DNA from: Ferriphaselus sp. R-1
GTDB taxonomy: Bacteria > Pseudomonadota > Gammaproteobacteria > Burkholderiales > Gallionellaceae
Length of the DNA: 64,000 nucleotides
NCBI RefSeq assembly: GCF_000746095.1
Contig: NZ_KN050807.1
Span: 1-64,000 of the forward strand
Direction of reading: 5' to 3'
The notes beneath the pieces are model-generated. The model did not search any database. It was not told the DNA's origin and saw nothing but the letters and a program-made list of their open reading frames with translations. Every line of letters starts with the position of its first letter. Within the stretch, counting starts at the first letter, position 1. Below, one piece after another: positions 25,489 to 32,712 of the stretch. A program made the position numbers and the translations under genes.

Positions 25489-26085
25489 TCAGTCGCCGCT
25501 GGTCCCGTTGCGGCGGCGCGCCGGGCGCGGCTCCGCTTCGAGCAGATCGCGCAGGGTCTTGTCCACCATCTTCACCGCTTCCGGCGCTTCGATGCTGATG
25601 ATCTGGTCGATGATCCAGTGGCTGTCCTTCGCGTCCATGATGGGGCTCATGCAGAAGGCGAGGTAGCGCATGAAGGTGTAGTCGGGGCCGTGCTCGTCAT
25701 AGCCGAAATCGGCGTATTCCCCGGCGCGTAGGTTGACGTGCTCGATGAAGCGCTGCTTGCTGGCGGCGGGCGTGCCGCCGAGCAGACGGCTCTCGTTCTC
25801 GGCATAGGTCTCGCCCAGCCGGTTGGCCAGCGTGCCGGTGAAGCTCATCCGTTCTTCGGCGCTGAACCGGCGATAGGCGATGCGGTCGGCCACCATGATG
25901 AGGAACTGCAGGAACTCGTTGAGGAAGGCGAAGTACTGCGGGCCGACAGCGATCTCGAAATCCGCCTTGCGGGTGTTGCGCAGGGCGTTGTCGGCGATGC
26001 GCCAGGCGACGAAGGCCAGCGCATCGGCGATCTCCTGCGGTGTGCGTTCGCGCCCGTCGCGGAACCAGTGGCTCTTGATGCGCAA
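25489..26085 (-). CDS. Unknown protein in the dsr-linked operon
   Basis: I do not recognise a family. The 198-residue product is soluble and mostly helical by composition, with ADALAFVAWRIADNALRNTR near the start, a run FLNEFLQFLIMVADRIAYRR near the middle, and an Arg-rich tail. No ATG is available near the start; a TTG at 26085, three bases beyond the end of the tusA stop codon, gives the longest frame that does not overlap it. It is packed between tusA and the dioxygenase gene, so it is co-transcribed with them. Confidence 0.7.
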   Translation of the reverse strand: MRIKSHWFRDGRERTPQEIADALAFVAWRIADNALRNTRKADFEIAVGPQYFAFLNEFLQFLIMVADRIAYRRFSAEERMSFTGTLANRLGETYAENESRLLGGTPAASKQRFIEHVNLRAGEYADFGYDEHGPDYTFMRYLAFCMSPIMDAKDSHWIIDQIISIEAPEAVKMVDKTLRDLLEAEPRPARRRNGTSGD

Positions 26086-26087
26086 GA

Positions 26088-26561
26088 TCAGCCTTTGCGG
26101 ATGTAGAACTCGTGGATGCCCGCGCCCGACTCGATGGTCTCCAGCAGCGTCATGCCGGTGGCGGATGCCCAGCTGTCGATGTCGTTCATCACGCCGGGGC
26201 AATCGCTGACCAGCTTGAGCACTTCGCCGGTCTGCATGCCGTTCAGCAGCTTCTTGGCTTCGATGATGGGGCCGGGGCAGACCGCGCCACGGATGTCCAG
26301 CGTGACATTGGCGTTGAGCACATGGCCCTGGCCTTTCTGCACATAGTAGCCGGTGCCGCCTTCCGGCATCTTCTCGCTGCGCAGGATCTGGTTGCCGGTC
26401 TGCCTGGCCCAGACATGCAGGTCGTCGGGGGTGCCGGGGCAATCGGAAACCAGCAGCAGGACTTGTCCGGCGGCAAGTTCGTCCATGATGCGCTTCGCCC
26501 CGATGAGCGGGCGCGGGCAGGACAGTCCCTTCATATCCAGCACGATGTTGGCCATTTCCAT
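26088..26561 (-). CDS. Tandem TusA-domain sulfurtransferase
   Basis: The 157-residue product contains two TusA-like domains, residues about 1-75 (active-site motif CPRP, Cys15) and 80-157 (CPGP, Cys95). TusA proteins carry persulfide sulfur on this cysteine. Each domain also has a second CPG motif (SDCPG, Cys41 and a matching one near 121). A classic TusA has one domain and about 80 residues. A strong ribosome site (AAGGAGAG) precedes the ATG at 26561. Its place near dsr suggests sulfur delivery to DsrE/DsrC, as TusA does in Allochromatium. Confidence 0.9.
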   Translation of the reverse strand: MEMANIVLDMKGLSCPRPLIGAKRIMDELAAGQVLLLVSDCPGTPDDLHVWARQTGNQILRSEKMPEGGTGYYVQKGQGHVLNANVTLDIRGAVCPGPIIEAKKLLNGMQTGEVLKLVSDCPGVMNDIDSWASATGMTLLETIESGAGIHEFYIRKG

Positions 26562-26598
26562 TTGCTTCTCTCCTTGAAAGCCGTGATTCGGCAGGGCC

Positions 26599-26928
26599 TC
26601 AGTAGCCGCCCTTGCCCTTGGGTTGTGGCAGCCCGGCGACCTTGGCGGCCTGCTTGGCCGGGCCGACGGGGAAAAGATCATACAGCGCCTTGCTGTCGGC
26701 TTCCGGCCAGAACTCGTTGATGCCTTTCAGCATGTTGCGGAAGTTGGGCGTGTGGCCGTTCTCGCGATATTCGTCGCGCATGTAGTTGACGATCTCCCAG
26801 TGCTTGGGGGTCAGTTCGATGCCTTCGGCGGCGGCGACGACAGCGACGATCTCTTCGCCGAAATCAGGCTCCAGCAGATACCCCTCGTCATCGGTCTCGA
26901 TCTCGTTCCCTGCGACTACGTAGCTCAT
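26599..26928 (-). CDS. DsrC/TusE-fold protein lacking the C-terminal cysteines (RspA-like)
   Basis: The 109-residue product aligns with DsrC end to end (EIETDDEGYLLEPDFGEEIV, HWEIVNYMRDEYRENG, YDLFPVGPAKQAAKVAGLPQ). In DsrC the C-terminal arm reads KQACKIAGLP...GCV; here the first cysteine is alanine and the tail is KGKGGY, so both redox cysteines are absent. It therefore cannot carry sulfur like DsrC. Cysteine-poor DsrC relatives have been grouped as RspA and are thought to be regulatory. The true dsrC lies at 31,555. Ribosome site AAAGGAGCAAGCA precedes the ATG at 26928. Confidence 0.9.
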   Translation of the reverse strand: MSYVVAGNEIETDDEGYLLEPDFGEEIVAVVAAAEGIELTPKHWEIVNYMRDEYRENGHTPNFRNMLKGINEFWPEADSKALYDLFPVGPAKQAAKVAGLPQPKGKGGY

Positions 26929-26955
26929 TGCTTGCTCCTTTTTCAAGTAAAAACA

Positions 26956-27537
26956 TCATTCCAGACTGGAGATGGCCTTGTACGGCACGAACACGCCGCA
27001 GCCGTAATGGCGCGCCTTCCCCATGCCGGCGCACTGCAGACGCAGCGAGGCTTCCGGCTTGAGGTCGTGCAGCACCAGGCTGAAACCGGCTATGGTTCGT
27101 CCGCCGTCACAGAGTCGTCCAGGCCGACCGCAGATGGATTGCGCCTGTACACCCAACTCGGCCAGTTCCGCCACGACTTGCTGCATGAACACGACCTCGT
27201 CCGTATCGCCAGCGACCAGATGGGCGTGCAGCGTGGGGTAGGACTGGAGCGGGCGCGACTTGCCTGCGCCCAGCGTGATCGGGTGGCCGGACACATTCAG
27301 CCGCGCACCGACCAGCGCCAGCGTGGCCTGGGCCTGCTCATGTGGTACCCGCAGCGTCAGCTTGGCGCGCTTGGGTAGCAGGTGGAGCTCGCCGGTCTCG
27401 GCGGTGCGCAGCGGCAGCAGGCCGATGCGACCATCGTGCGCCAGCGCGGGCTCAATGCGGACCAGCTCGTGCCAGAGCGCGACATGATAGTCGGCGGGCA
27501 GCGAGTCGCCTGCCAGGTCGAACATCATGTCGGTCAT
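26956..27537 (-). CDS. Cas6/Cmx6-like protein, orphan in a sulfur-oxidation operon
   Basis: The 193-residue protein matches the Cas6 family of type I-MYXAN and cyanobacterial systems: N-terminal MFDLAGDSLPADYH, central LTLRVP, NVSGHPITLG and LHAHLVAGD, then GFSLVLHDLKPEASLRLQ and the C-terminal RNA-loop signature GMGKARHYGCGVFVP. From memory, CRISPR-active members have histidines in VHG and LPADH near the start; here those positions are Ala and Tyr, so nuclease activity is doubtful. No other cas gene or CRISPR array is in the window. A GTG at 27558 with GGAGG just upstream, overlapping the previous stop codon, is an alternative start adding seven residues. Confidence 0.8.
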   Translation of the reverse strand: MTDMMFDLAGDSLPADYHVALWHELVRIEPALAHDGRIGLLPLRTAETGELHLLPKRAKLTLRVPHEQAQATLALVGARLNVSGHPITLGAGKSRPLQSYPTLHAHLVAGDTDEVVFMQQVVAELAELGVQAQSICGRPGRLCDGGRTIAGFSLVLHDLKPEASLRLQCAGMGKARHYGCGVFVPYKAISSLE

Positions 27538-27554
27538 GCTGGCGAGGGAGAGCG

Positions 27555-27770
27555 TCACTTGCCCTCCTGCGACTTCGCCCAGGCATGCATGGCGCTGGCC
27601 CATTGCTCGGCGCTGGCCGGGTCGATGTCGAAGATGGTGAAGCGTTTTCCCTCGCGGATGCGGATGCGCAACAGACTCATGCCGCCCTCGGCATGGTCGA
27701 TCTGCTGCAGCTCGATCTCCTGGCTGCCGAGCGGTATCTTGAATTTTGCCAATCCGGTGATTTCTGCCAT
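27555..27770 (-). CDS. Small protein at the head of the dsr-divergent operon
   Basis: The 71-residue product (MAEITGLAKFKIPLGSQEIE...) is soluble, with a beta-rich first half and a C-terminal helix SAEQWASAMHAWAKSQ. I do not recognise a named family. It is the first gene of the leftward operon and its stop codon sits within the possible GTG start of the Cas6-like gene, so the two are translationally coupled. Protein-like composition and tight packing support that it is real. Confidence 0.75.
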   Translation of the reverse strand: MAEITGLAKFKIPLGSQEIELQQIDHAEGGMSLLRIRIREGKRFTIFDIDPASAEQWASAMHAWAKSQEGK

Positions 27771-28062
27771 TTCTGGAGTCGATGCCAAGTGCGAACGATG
27801 AGCCGCGAGTCTATCGCCAATCCAGTCGGCTTTGAAATACTACCGGGGGTGGCACAGGACCACCCGTAAGGGTTATGAAAAATAGCCGCTACGGGTGATG
27901 GTTAGCCGGTGTGATGCCTCGTAGTATGCGTGTCCATCAAGAGACGGTTGCGCCAGACAGCAAAGGTTCAGTCGATCGATCGTATTACCGCTCCAAACCT
28001 TTAACCGAGTCATTGCAATCAAGGGGTCGGGTATTTACCCGATTCGACTGAAAGGAACCATT
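27771..28062. promoter_or_regulatory. Divergent control region between the accessory operon and dsrA
   Basis: The 292-base gap must hold promoters for both directions. It contains an 8-bp inverted repeat CACCCGTA (27861-27868) / TACGGGTG (27890-27897) and, just upstream of the dsrA ribosome site, TCGGGTA TT TACCCGA (28027-28042). Both share a CCCG-TA / TA-CGGG core and could be operators or RNA hairpins. No strong sigma-70 boxes are apparent. The dsrA ribosome site is GAAAGGAACC. Confidence 0.5.
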
Positions 28063-29358
28063 ATGGCGAAGAAGCTGCATGATACCCCCAACCTCGATCA
28101 GCTGGAGACCGGCCCCTGGCCCAGTTTCGTCACCGGATTGAAAGAACTGGCCAAGGACAAGGATTACGTTGTCGATCTGCTCGGCCAGTTGGAAGAGTCC
28201 TACAAGACCCGCAAAGGCTACTGGAAGGGCGGTACGGTCGGTGTGTACGGCTACGGCGGCGGCGTGATCCCGCGCTTCACCGAGCTGAAGAACGAGGACG
28301 GTACGCCCAAGTTCAAGGATGCCGCCGAGTTCCACACCCTGCGCGTGATGCCTCCGCCCGGCATGCACTACGATACCGCCACCCTGCGCCAGTTCTGTGA
28401 CATCTGGGAGAAGCACGGCTCCGGCCTGATCGCTTTCCACGGCCAGTCCGGCGACATCATGTTCCAGGGCGCGACCACCGAGAACGTGCAGCATGCGTTC
28501 GACGAATTCAACGAGATGGGTTTCGATCTGGGCGGTGCGGGCCCGGCGGTGCGTACCGCGATGTCCTGCGTGGGGGCGGCCCGCTGCGAGCAGTCCTGCT
28601 ACGACGAAGCCAAGGTGCACCGCGCCGTGCTGAACACCTTCCTGGACGACATCCACCGTCCCTCGCTGCCGTACAAGTTCAAGTTCAAGTTCTCCGGTTG
28701 TTCCAATGACTGCATGAATTCGGTGCAGCGCGCCGACATGGCCGTGATCGGCACTTGGCGCGACAACATCCGCACCGACGAGGCGCTGGCCAAGAAGTGG
28801 TTCGCCAAGCACGGCATGGATGAGCTGGTGAATGACGTGGTTGCCCGTTGTCCGACCAAGGCCTTTCAGGTCAAGGAATTGTCCAAGATCAAGGCGGGCG
28901 AACATACATCGACCGTGGCTGTGAGCGACACGCATGGTGTGGAGATCAGCAATCAGGACTGTGTGCGCTGTATGCACTGCGTCAACGTGATGACCGGCGC
29001 GCTGGCTCCGGGCAAGGACAAGGGCGCGACCGTGCTGGTGGGCGGCAAGAGTCATCTGAAGATCGGCGGTTTGATGGGGACGGTGGTGATCCCGTTCATC
29101 AAGCTGGATACGGACGAAGGCGTGGAGCAACTGGTCGATTTCGCCCAGCGCACCATCGAGTTCTTCGCCGAGAACGCGCTGGAACACGAACGCACCGGCG
29201 AGATGATCGAGCGTATCGGTTTGACCAACTTCCTGGATGCGATGGAGATCGACGTCGATCCGGCGATGGTCAACTCGCCGCGCATGAACCCCTATGTCCG
29301 TACCGATGGCTGGGATGACGAAGTCGCCAAGATCAACGCCAAGAAACAAGCCGCCTAA
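28063..29358 (+). CDS. dsrA: Dissimilatory sulfite reductase alpha subunit, reverse (oxidative) type
   Basis: The 431-residue subunit forms the alpha2beta2 sirohaem enzyme that in sulfur oxidisers converts DsrC-bound sulfur to sulfite in the cytoplasm. Cluster/sirohaem cysteines are CVGAARC (CX5C, about residue 169) and CSNDC (CX3C, about 209), and a ferredoxin-like insertion has CVRCMHC (about 304-310). Oxidative direction is inferred from dsrEFH and dsrL in the cluster. It is the first gene of the dsr operon, with siroheme synthase downstream. Confidence 0.97.
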   Translation: MAKKLHDTPNLDQLETGPWPSFVTGLKELAKDKDYVVDLLGQLEESYKTRKGYWKGGTVGVYGYGGGVIPRFTELKNEDGTPKFKDAAEFHTLRVMPPPGMHYDTATLRQFCDIWEKHGSGLIAFHGQSGDIMFQGATTENVQHAFDEFNEMGFDLGGAGPAVRTAMSCVGAARCEQSCYDEAKVHRAVLNTFLDDIHRPSLPYKFKFKFSGCSNDCMNSVQRADMAVIGTWRDNIRTDEALAKKWFAKHGMDELVNDVVARCPTKAFQVKELSKIKAGEHTSTVAVSDTHGVEISNQDCVRCMHCVNVMTGALAPGKDKGATVLVGGKSHLKIGGLMGTVVIPFIKLDTDEGVEQLVDFAQRTIEFFAENALEHERTGEMIERIGLTNFLDAMEIDVDPAMVNSPRMNPYVRTDGWDDEVAKINAKKQAA

Positions 29359-29373
29359 TTCTGGAGAATGACG

Positions 29374-30471
29374 ATGAATCAAGCTGTTCAAGCTGCCGCG
29401 CCCGCACAGAAGCGCAAGCCCAAGGAGACCGGCGTACCGGAGAACAAGAAGTTCCTGCATCCGACGCTGGCCAAGAACTACGGTGACTGGAAATATCATG
29501 ATCGTCCGCGTCCCGGCGTGCTGCACCACGTCGCCCACGGCGGAGACGAAGTGTGGTCGGTGCGTGCCGGTACACAGCGCCAGATGGATGTCTACACCAT
29601 ACGCAAGCTGTGCGACATCGCCGACAACTACGCCGAAGGCCGCGTGCGTTTCACCATCCGCTCCAACATCGAATTCATCGTGTCGGAAGAGGCCAAGGTC
29701 GCTCCGCTGATCGCCGAGCTGGAAAAGAATGGCTTCCCCGTGGGTGGCACCGGCAACTCGGTGACCATGATCGCCCACACCCAGGGCTGGCTGCACTGCG
29801 ACATCCCCGGCACTGACGCTTCCGGCGTGGTGAAGGCGCTGATGGACGAGCTGCATCACGAGTTCGTGCGCGAAGAGATGCCCAACCGTGTGCACCTTTC
29901 GACTTCTTGCTGCGAGATCAACTGTGGCGGTCAGGCCGACATCGCCATTATCGTGCAGCACACCAAGCCGCCGGTCATTAACCACGACCTGGTCGCCAAT
30001 GTGTGCGAACGCCCGACCGTGGTGGCGCGTTGCCCAGTTGCTGCGATCCGCCCGGCCATGGTCAACGGCAGGCCTTCGCTGGAGATCGACGAATCCAAGT
30101 GTATGTGCTGCGGCGCGTGTTACCCACCGTGCCCGCCGATGCAGATCAACGACCCGGAGAACTCCAAGCTGGCCATCTGGGTGGGCGGCAAGAACTCCAA
30201 TGCGCGCGGCAAGCCGACCTTCATGAAGATGGTCGCCTCCGGTCTGCCCAACAACGCACCGCGCTGGCCGGAAGTGGCCGAGGTGGTGAAGAACATCATC
30301 AGCGTGTACAAGGCGGATGCCCGTCCCTGGGAGCGCATGGCCGACTGGATCGACCGCATCGGCTGGCCGCGCTTCTTCGAGAAGACCGGGCTGCCGTTCA
30401 CCAAGTACCTGATCGACGATTGGCGCGGTTCGCGTGCCAACCTGAATGCTTCGACCCACATCCGCTTCTGA
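29374..30471 (+). CDS. dsrB: Dissimilatory sulfite reductase beta subunit
   Basis: The 365-residue partner of DsrA binds the catalytic sirohaem-4Fe-4S unit: STSCCEINCGG (about 175-185) carries the cluster cysteines, VARCPVAAI follows, and the ferredoxin domain shows CMCCGACYPPCPP (about 227-239). Two ATGs lie six bases apart; the second (29374) is chosen because GGAG is 7 bases before it and only one base before the first. Confidence 0.97.
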   Translation: MNQAVQAAAPAQKRKPKETGVPENKKFLHPTLAKNYGDWKYHDRPRPGVLHHVAHGGDEVWSVRAGTQRQMDVYTIRKLCDIADNYAEGRVRFTIRSNIEFIVSEEAKVAPLIAELEKNGFPVGGTGNSVTMIAHTQGWLHCDIPGTDASGVVKALMDELHHEFVREEMPNRVHLSTSCCEINCGGQADIAIIVQHTKPPVINHDLVANVCERPTVVARCPVAAIRPAMVNGRPSLEIDESKCMCCGACYPPCPPMQINDPENSKLAIWVGGKNSNARGKPTFMKMVASGLPNNAPRWPEVAEVVKNIISVYKADARPWERMADWIDRIGWPRFFEKTGLPFTKYLIDDWRGSRANLNASTHIRF

Positions 30472-30483
30472 GGGGACTTCGGA

Positions 30484-30843
30484 ATGAAATTCGGAATCGT
30501 TGTGAATGAAGGGCCGTACCAGCATCAAGCCAGTGATTCGGCCTATCTGTTCGCCAAGGCGGCCATCGCCGCCGGTCACGAAGTGTGGCGCGTGTTCTTC
30601 TACCATGATGGCGTGAACAACGCGTCGCGCCTGACCGAGCCGCCGCAGGACGACCGCAACATCGTCAACCGCTGGAGCAAGCTGGCCGACGAGCACAAGG
30701 TCGATCTGGTGGTGTGCGTAGCGGCTGCGTTGCGGCGCGGCATCAAGGATGAGAATCTGGCGGCGGGCTTCCGCATCTCCGGTCTCGGCCAGTTGGTCGA
30801 GGCAGGCATCCAGTGTGACCGTCTGGTCACCTTCGGCGATTGA
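30484..30843 (+). CDS. dsrE: Sulfur relay protein DsrE
   Basis: The 119-residue protein is the sulfur-binding subunit of the DsrE2F2H2 hexamer, which takes sulfur from TusA-type donors and hands it to DsrC. The active-site cysteine is in VVCVAAALRRG near residue 79. Its presence with dsrF and dsrH is the accepted marker of oxidative dsr function. Spacing to dsrB is 12 bases. Confidence 0.96.
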   Translation: MKFGIVVNEGPYQHQASDSAYLFAKAAIAAGHEVWRVFFYHDGVNNASRLTEPPQDDRNIVNRWSKLADEHKVDLVVCVAAALRRGIKDENLAAGFRISGLGQLVEAGIQCDRLVTFGD

Positions 30844-30853
30844 GGAGAGCGGG

Positions 30854-31219
30854 ATGAGTGATACCAAAAAATTCATGTTCGTGAACCGCAAGGCGCCTTA
30901 CGGCACGATCTACGCACTGGAATCGCTGGAAGTGGTGCTGATCACCGCCGCCTTCGATCAGGATGTGTCGCTGGTGTTCATGGACGACGGCGTCTATCAG
31001 TTGAAGAAAGGCCAGCAGACCAAGGGCATCGAGACCAAGAACTTCTCGCCCGCCTACCGTGCGCTGGAAGGCTATGACATCGAGAAGCTGTACGTCGAGC
31101 AGGAGGCGCTGGAAGCGCGCGGCCTGAGTGAAGACGATCTGCTGGTGGATGTCACCGTGCTCAGCCGTGCCGAGATGGGCGCGTTGATGGATGAGCAAGA
31201 CGTGGTCTTGAGTTTCTAA
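30854..31219 (+). CDS. dsrF: Sulfur relay protein DsrF
   Basis: The 121-residue DsrF/TusC protein begins KKFMFVNRKAPYGTIYALES, a typical start. It has no cysteine, as expected for the structural subunit of the DsrEFH hexamer. The start at 30854 has GGAGAGCGGG upstream and follows dsrE by ten bases. Confidence 0.95.
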   Translation: MSDTKKFMFVNRKAPYGTIYALESLEVVLITAAFDQDVSLVFMDDGVYQLKKGQQTKGIETKNFSPAYRALEGYDIEKLYVEQEALEARGLSEDDLLVDVTVLSRAEMGALMDEQDVVLSF

Positions 31220-31229
31220 GGGGGAGCAG

Positions 31230-31526
31230 ATGCTACATATCGTCAATAAATCACCCTTGACCAGCGTCACGCTGGAGAGCTGCCTGAATACGGCGACCGG
31301 CGGCGACGTGCTGCTGATCGAAGATGCCGTGTATGCGGCAACGCGCGGCAGCGCAGCGGAAGCCAAGTTGCAATCCGCCATGGGCCGCTTCAAGATACAC
31401 GTGCTGATGCCGGACCTGGAAGCGCGTGGTCTGGGCGACCGCTTGGCTGAAGGTGTGACGCCGGTGGATTACAGCGGTTTTGTCGAACTCACCGTCAGCA
31501 ACAAAACCAGCCAGTCCTGGCTGTGA
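31230..31526 (+). CDS. dsrH: Sulfur relay protein DsrH
   Basis: The 98-residue DsrH/TusB protein has the conserved cysteine in LESCLNTATGGD (Cys19) and the VLLIEDAVYAA strand typical of the family. It completes the DsrEFH hexamer. Ribosome site AAGGGGGAG lies just before the ATG. Confidence 0.95.
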   Translation: MLHIVNKSPLTSVTLESCLNTATGGDVLLIEDAVYAATRGSAAEAKLQSAMGRFKIHVLMPDLEARGLGDRLAEGVTPVDYSGFVELTVSNKTSQSWL

Positions 31527-31554
31527 TCAACAATTCTTACCAAGGAGAACTAGC

Positions 31555-31890
31555 ATGGCCAATATCGAAGTCGGTGGTAACAGCTACGAAACAGACGAAG
31601 AAGGTTATCTCGTCAATCTGTCGGACTGGAACTCCGACATTGCGAACTATATCGCCGGTACCGAGAACATCGAGATGAACGACCAGCACTGGGAAGTCAT
31701 CAACTTCCTGCGCGAATACTTCGAGGAATATCAGATCGCTCCCGCCGTGCGTGTGCTGACCAAGGCCATCGGCAAGAAGCTGGGTGCGGACAAGGGCAAC
31801 AGCGAATACCTGTACGGCCTGTTCCCGTATGGCCCCGGCAAGCAAGCCTGCAAGATCGCCGGTCTGCCCAAGCCTACCGGTTGCGTCTAA
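31555..31890 (+). CDS. dsrC: DsrC, sulfur-carrier substrate of DsrAB
   Basis: The 111-residue protein has the two redox cysteines on the C-terminal arm: Cys100 in KQACKIAGLPKP and the penultimate Cys110 (GCV). DsrC receives sulfur from DsrEFH, presents it to DsrAB, and is recycled by DsrMKJOP. A strong AAGGAG ribosome site precedes it, in line with its usual high expression. A cysteine-free paralogue is encoded at 26,599. Confidence 0.97.
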   Translation: MANIEVGGNSYETDEEGYLVNLSDWNSDIANYIAGTENIEMNDQHWEVINFLREYFEEYQIAPAVRVLTKAIGKKLGADKGNSEYLYGLFPYGPGKQACKIAGLPKPTGCV

Positions 31891-31899
31891 CAGACAGTT

Positions 31900-31981
31900 C
31901 CGAGTACCGAGTGCCGAGTATCGAGTGCTCGGTACTCAGGGGCTCGGCACTCAGCCCTTAGAACTCAGCACTCAGCACTGA
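31900..31981. repeat. Heptamer repeat/palindrome between dsrC and dsrM
   Basis: Four tandem heptamers of the type CCGAGTR are followed by their inverse: GAGTACCGAG pairs perfectly with CTCGGTACTC (10 bp), and CTCGGCACTCAG, ACTCAGCACTCAG continue the pattern up to four bases before dsrM. There is no T-run, so it is not a classical terminator; it may be an mRNA-processing or stability hairpin that separates abundant dsrC message from dsrMKLJOP. Confidence 0.75.
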
Positions 31982-31985
31982 TAAT

Positions 31986-32711
31986 ATGAGCCTACTCTTT
32001 GCGATCCTGCTCTACGCGACGACCCTGCTGTTCGTCGTTGGGCTGTTCCAACGCATACGCGGCTATGCCAACACACCGGTGCCGCTGAAGATTCCCACGA
32101 CACCCGCCCCGACGACTCAAACCGGCGTGGTGTTGCGCATGACGCGCGAAGTCCTGTTCTTCGAGAGTCTGTTCAAGGCCAATCTGTGGACCTGGGCGAT
32201 GAGCGCACTGTTCCACGGCAGTCTGGCGCTGGTGTTGCTGCGCCATCTGCGATATTTCACCGAGCCCGTCTGGGGCTGGGTGGCCCTGATCCAGCCCTTT
32301 GGTGCCTATGCGGGCATCACCATGCTGGCCGGTCTGGGCGGGTTGTGGGCACGACGCCTGTTCGTCGAGCGCATCCGCTACATCTCCACCTTGTCCGACC
32401 ACCTGATGCTGGTGTTGCTGATGGGCATCGCAGCCAGCGGCCTGACGATGAAGTTCATCACCCACACCGACGTGGTCGCCGTGAAGGGTTTCTTCCTGGG
32501 CTGGTTGCACTTCAGTATCCAGCCGCTGCCGGCAGACGCGATACTCGCGCTGCATCTGTTTTCTGTCATGGCGCTCCTGGCGATCTTCCCGTTCAGCAAA
32601 TTGCTGCATGCGCCAGGCGTCTTTTTCTCGCCCACCCGCAATCAGACCGACGATCCGCGCGAGAAGCGCCATCTGAGTGCCTGGGCCGCCAAGCTGGAAT
32701 CGGAGAACTAA
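31986..32711 (+). CDS. dsrM: DsrM, cytochrome b-type membrane subunit
   Basis: The 241-residue integral membrane protein (five or so helices; family NarI-like) carries b haems and forms the quinone-interacting part of DsrMKJOP. Conserved histidines lie in MSALFHGSLAL, TLSDHLMLV, LGWLHFS and LALHLFSVM. The start is set by the repeat just upstream; no clear ribosome site is visible, so translation may depend on the repeat hairpin. Confidence 0.93.
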   Translation: MSLLFAILLYATTLLFVVGLFQRIRGYANTPVPLKIPTTPAPTTQTGVVLRMTREVLFFESLFKANLWTWAMSALFHGSLALVLLRHLRYFTEPVWGWVALIQPFGAYAGITMLAGLGGLWARRLFVERIRYISTLSDHLMLVLLMGIAASGLTMKFITHTDVVAVKGFFLGWLHFSIQPLPADAILALHLFSVMALLAIFPFSKLLHAPGVFFSPTRNQTDDPREKRHLSAWAAKLESEN

Positions 32712-32712
32712 G

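Noticed and set aside
27985-30891. Long minus-strand open frame (968 codons) opposite dsrAB
   Set aside because: Shadow of GC-rich codon usage on the other strand; His/Arg/Val-rich product without domains, while dsrA and dsrB on the plus strand are certain.
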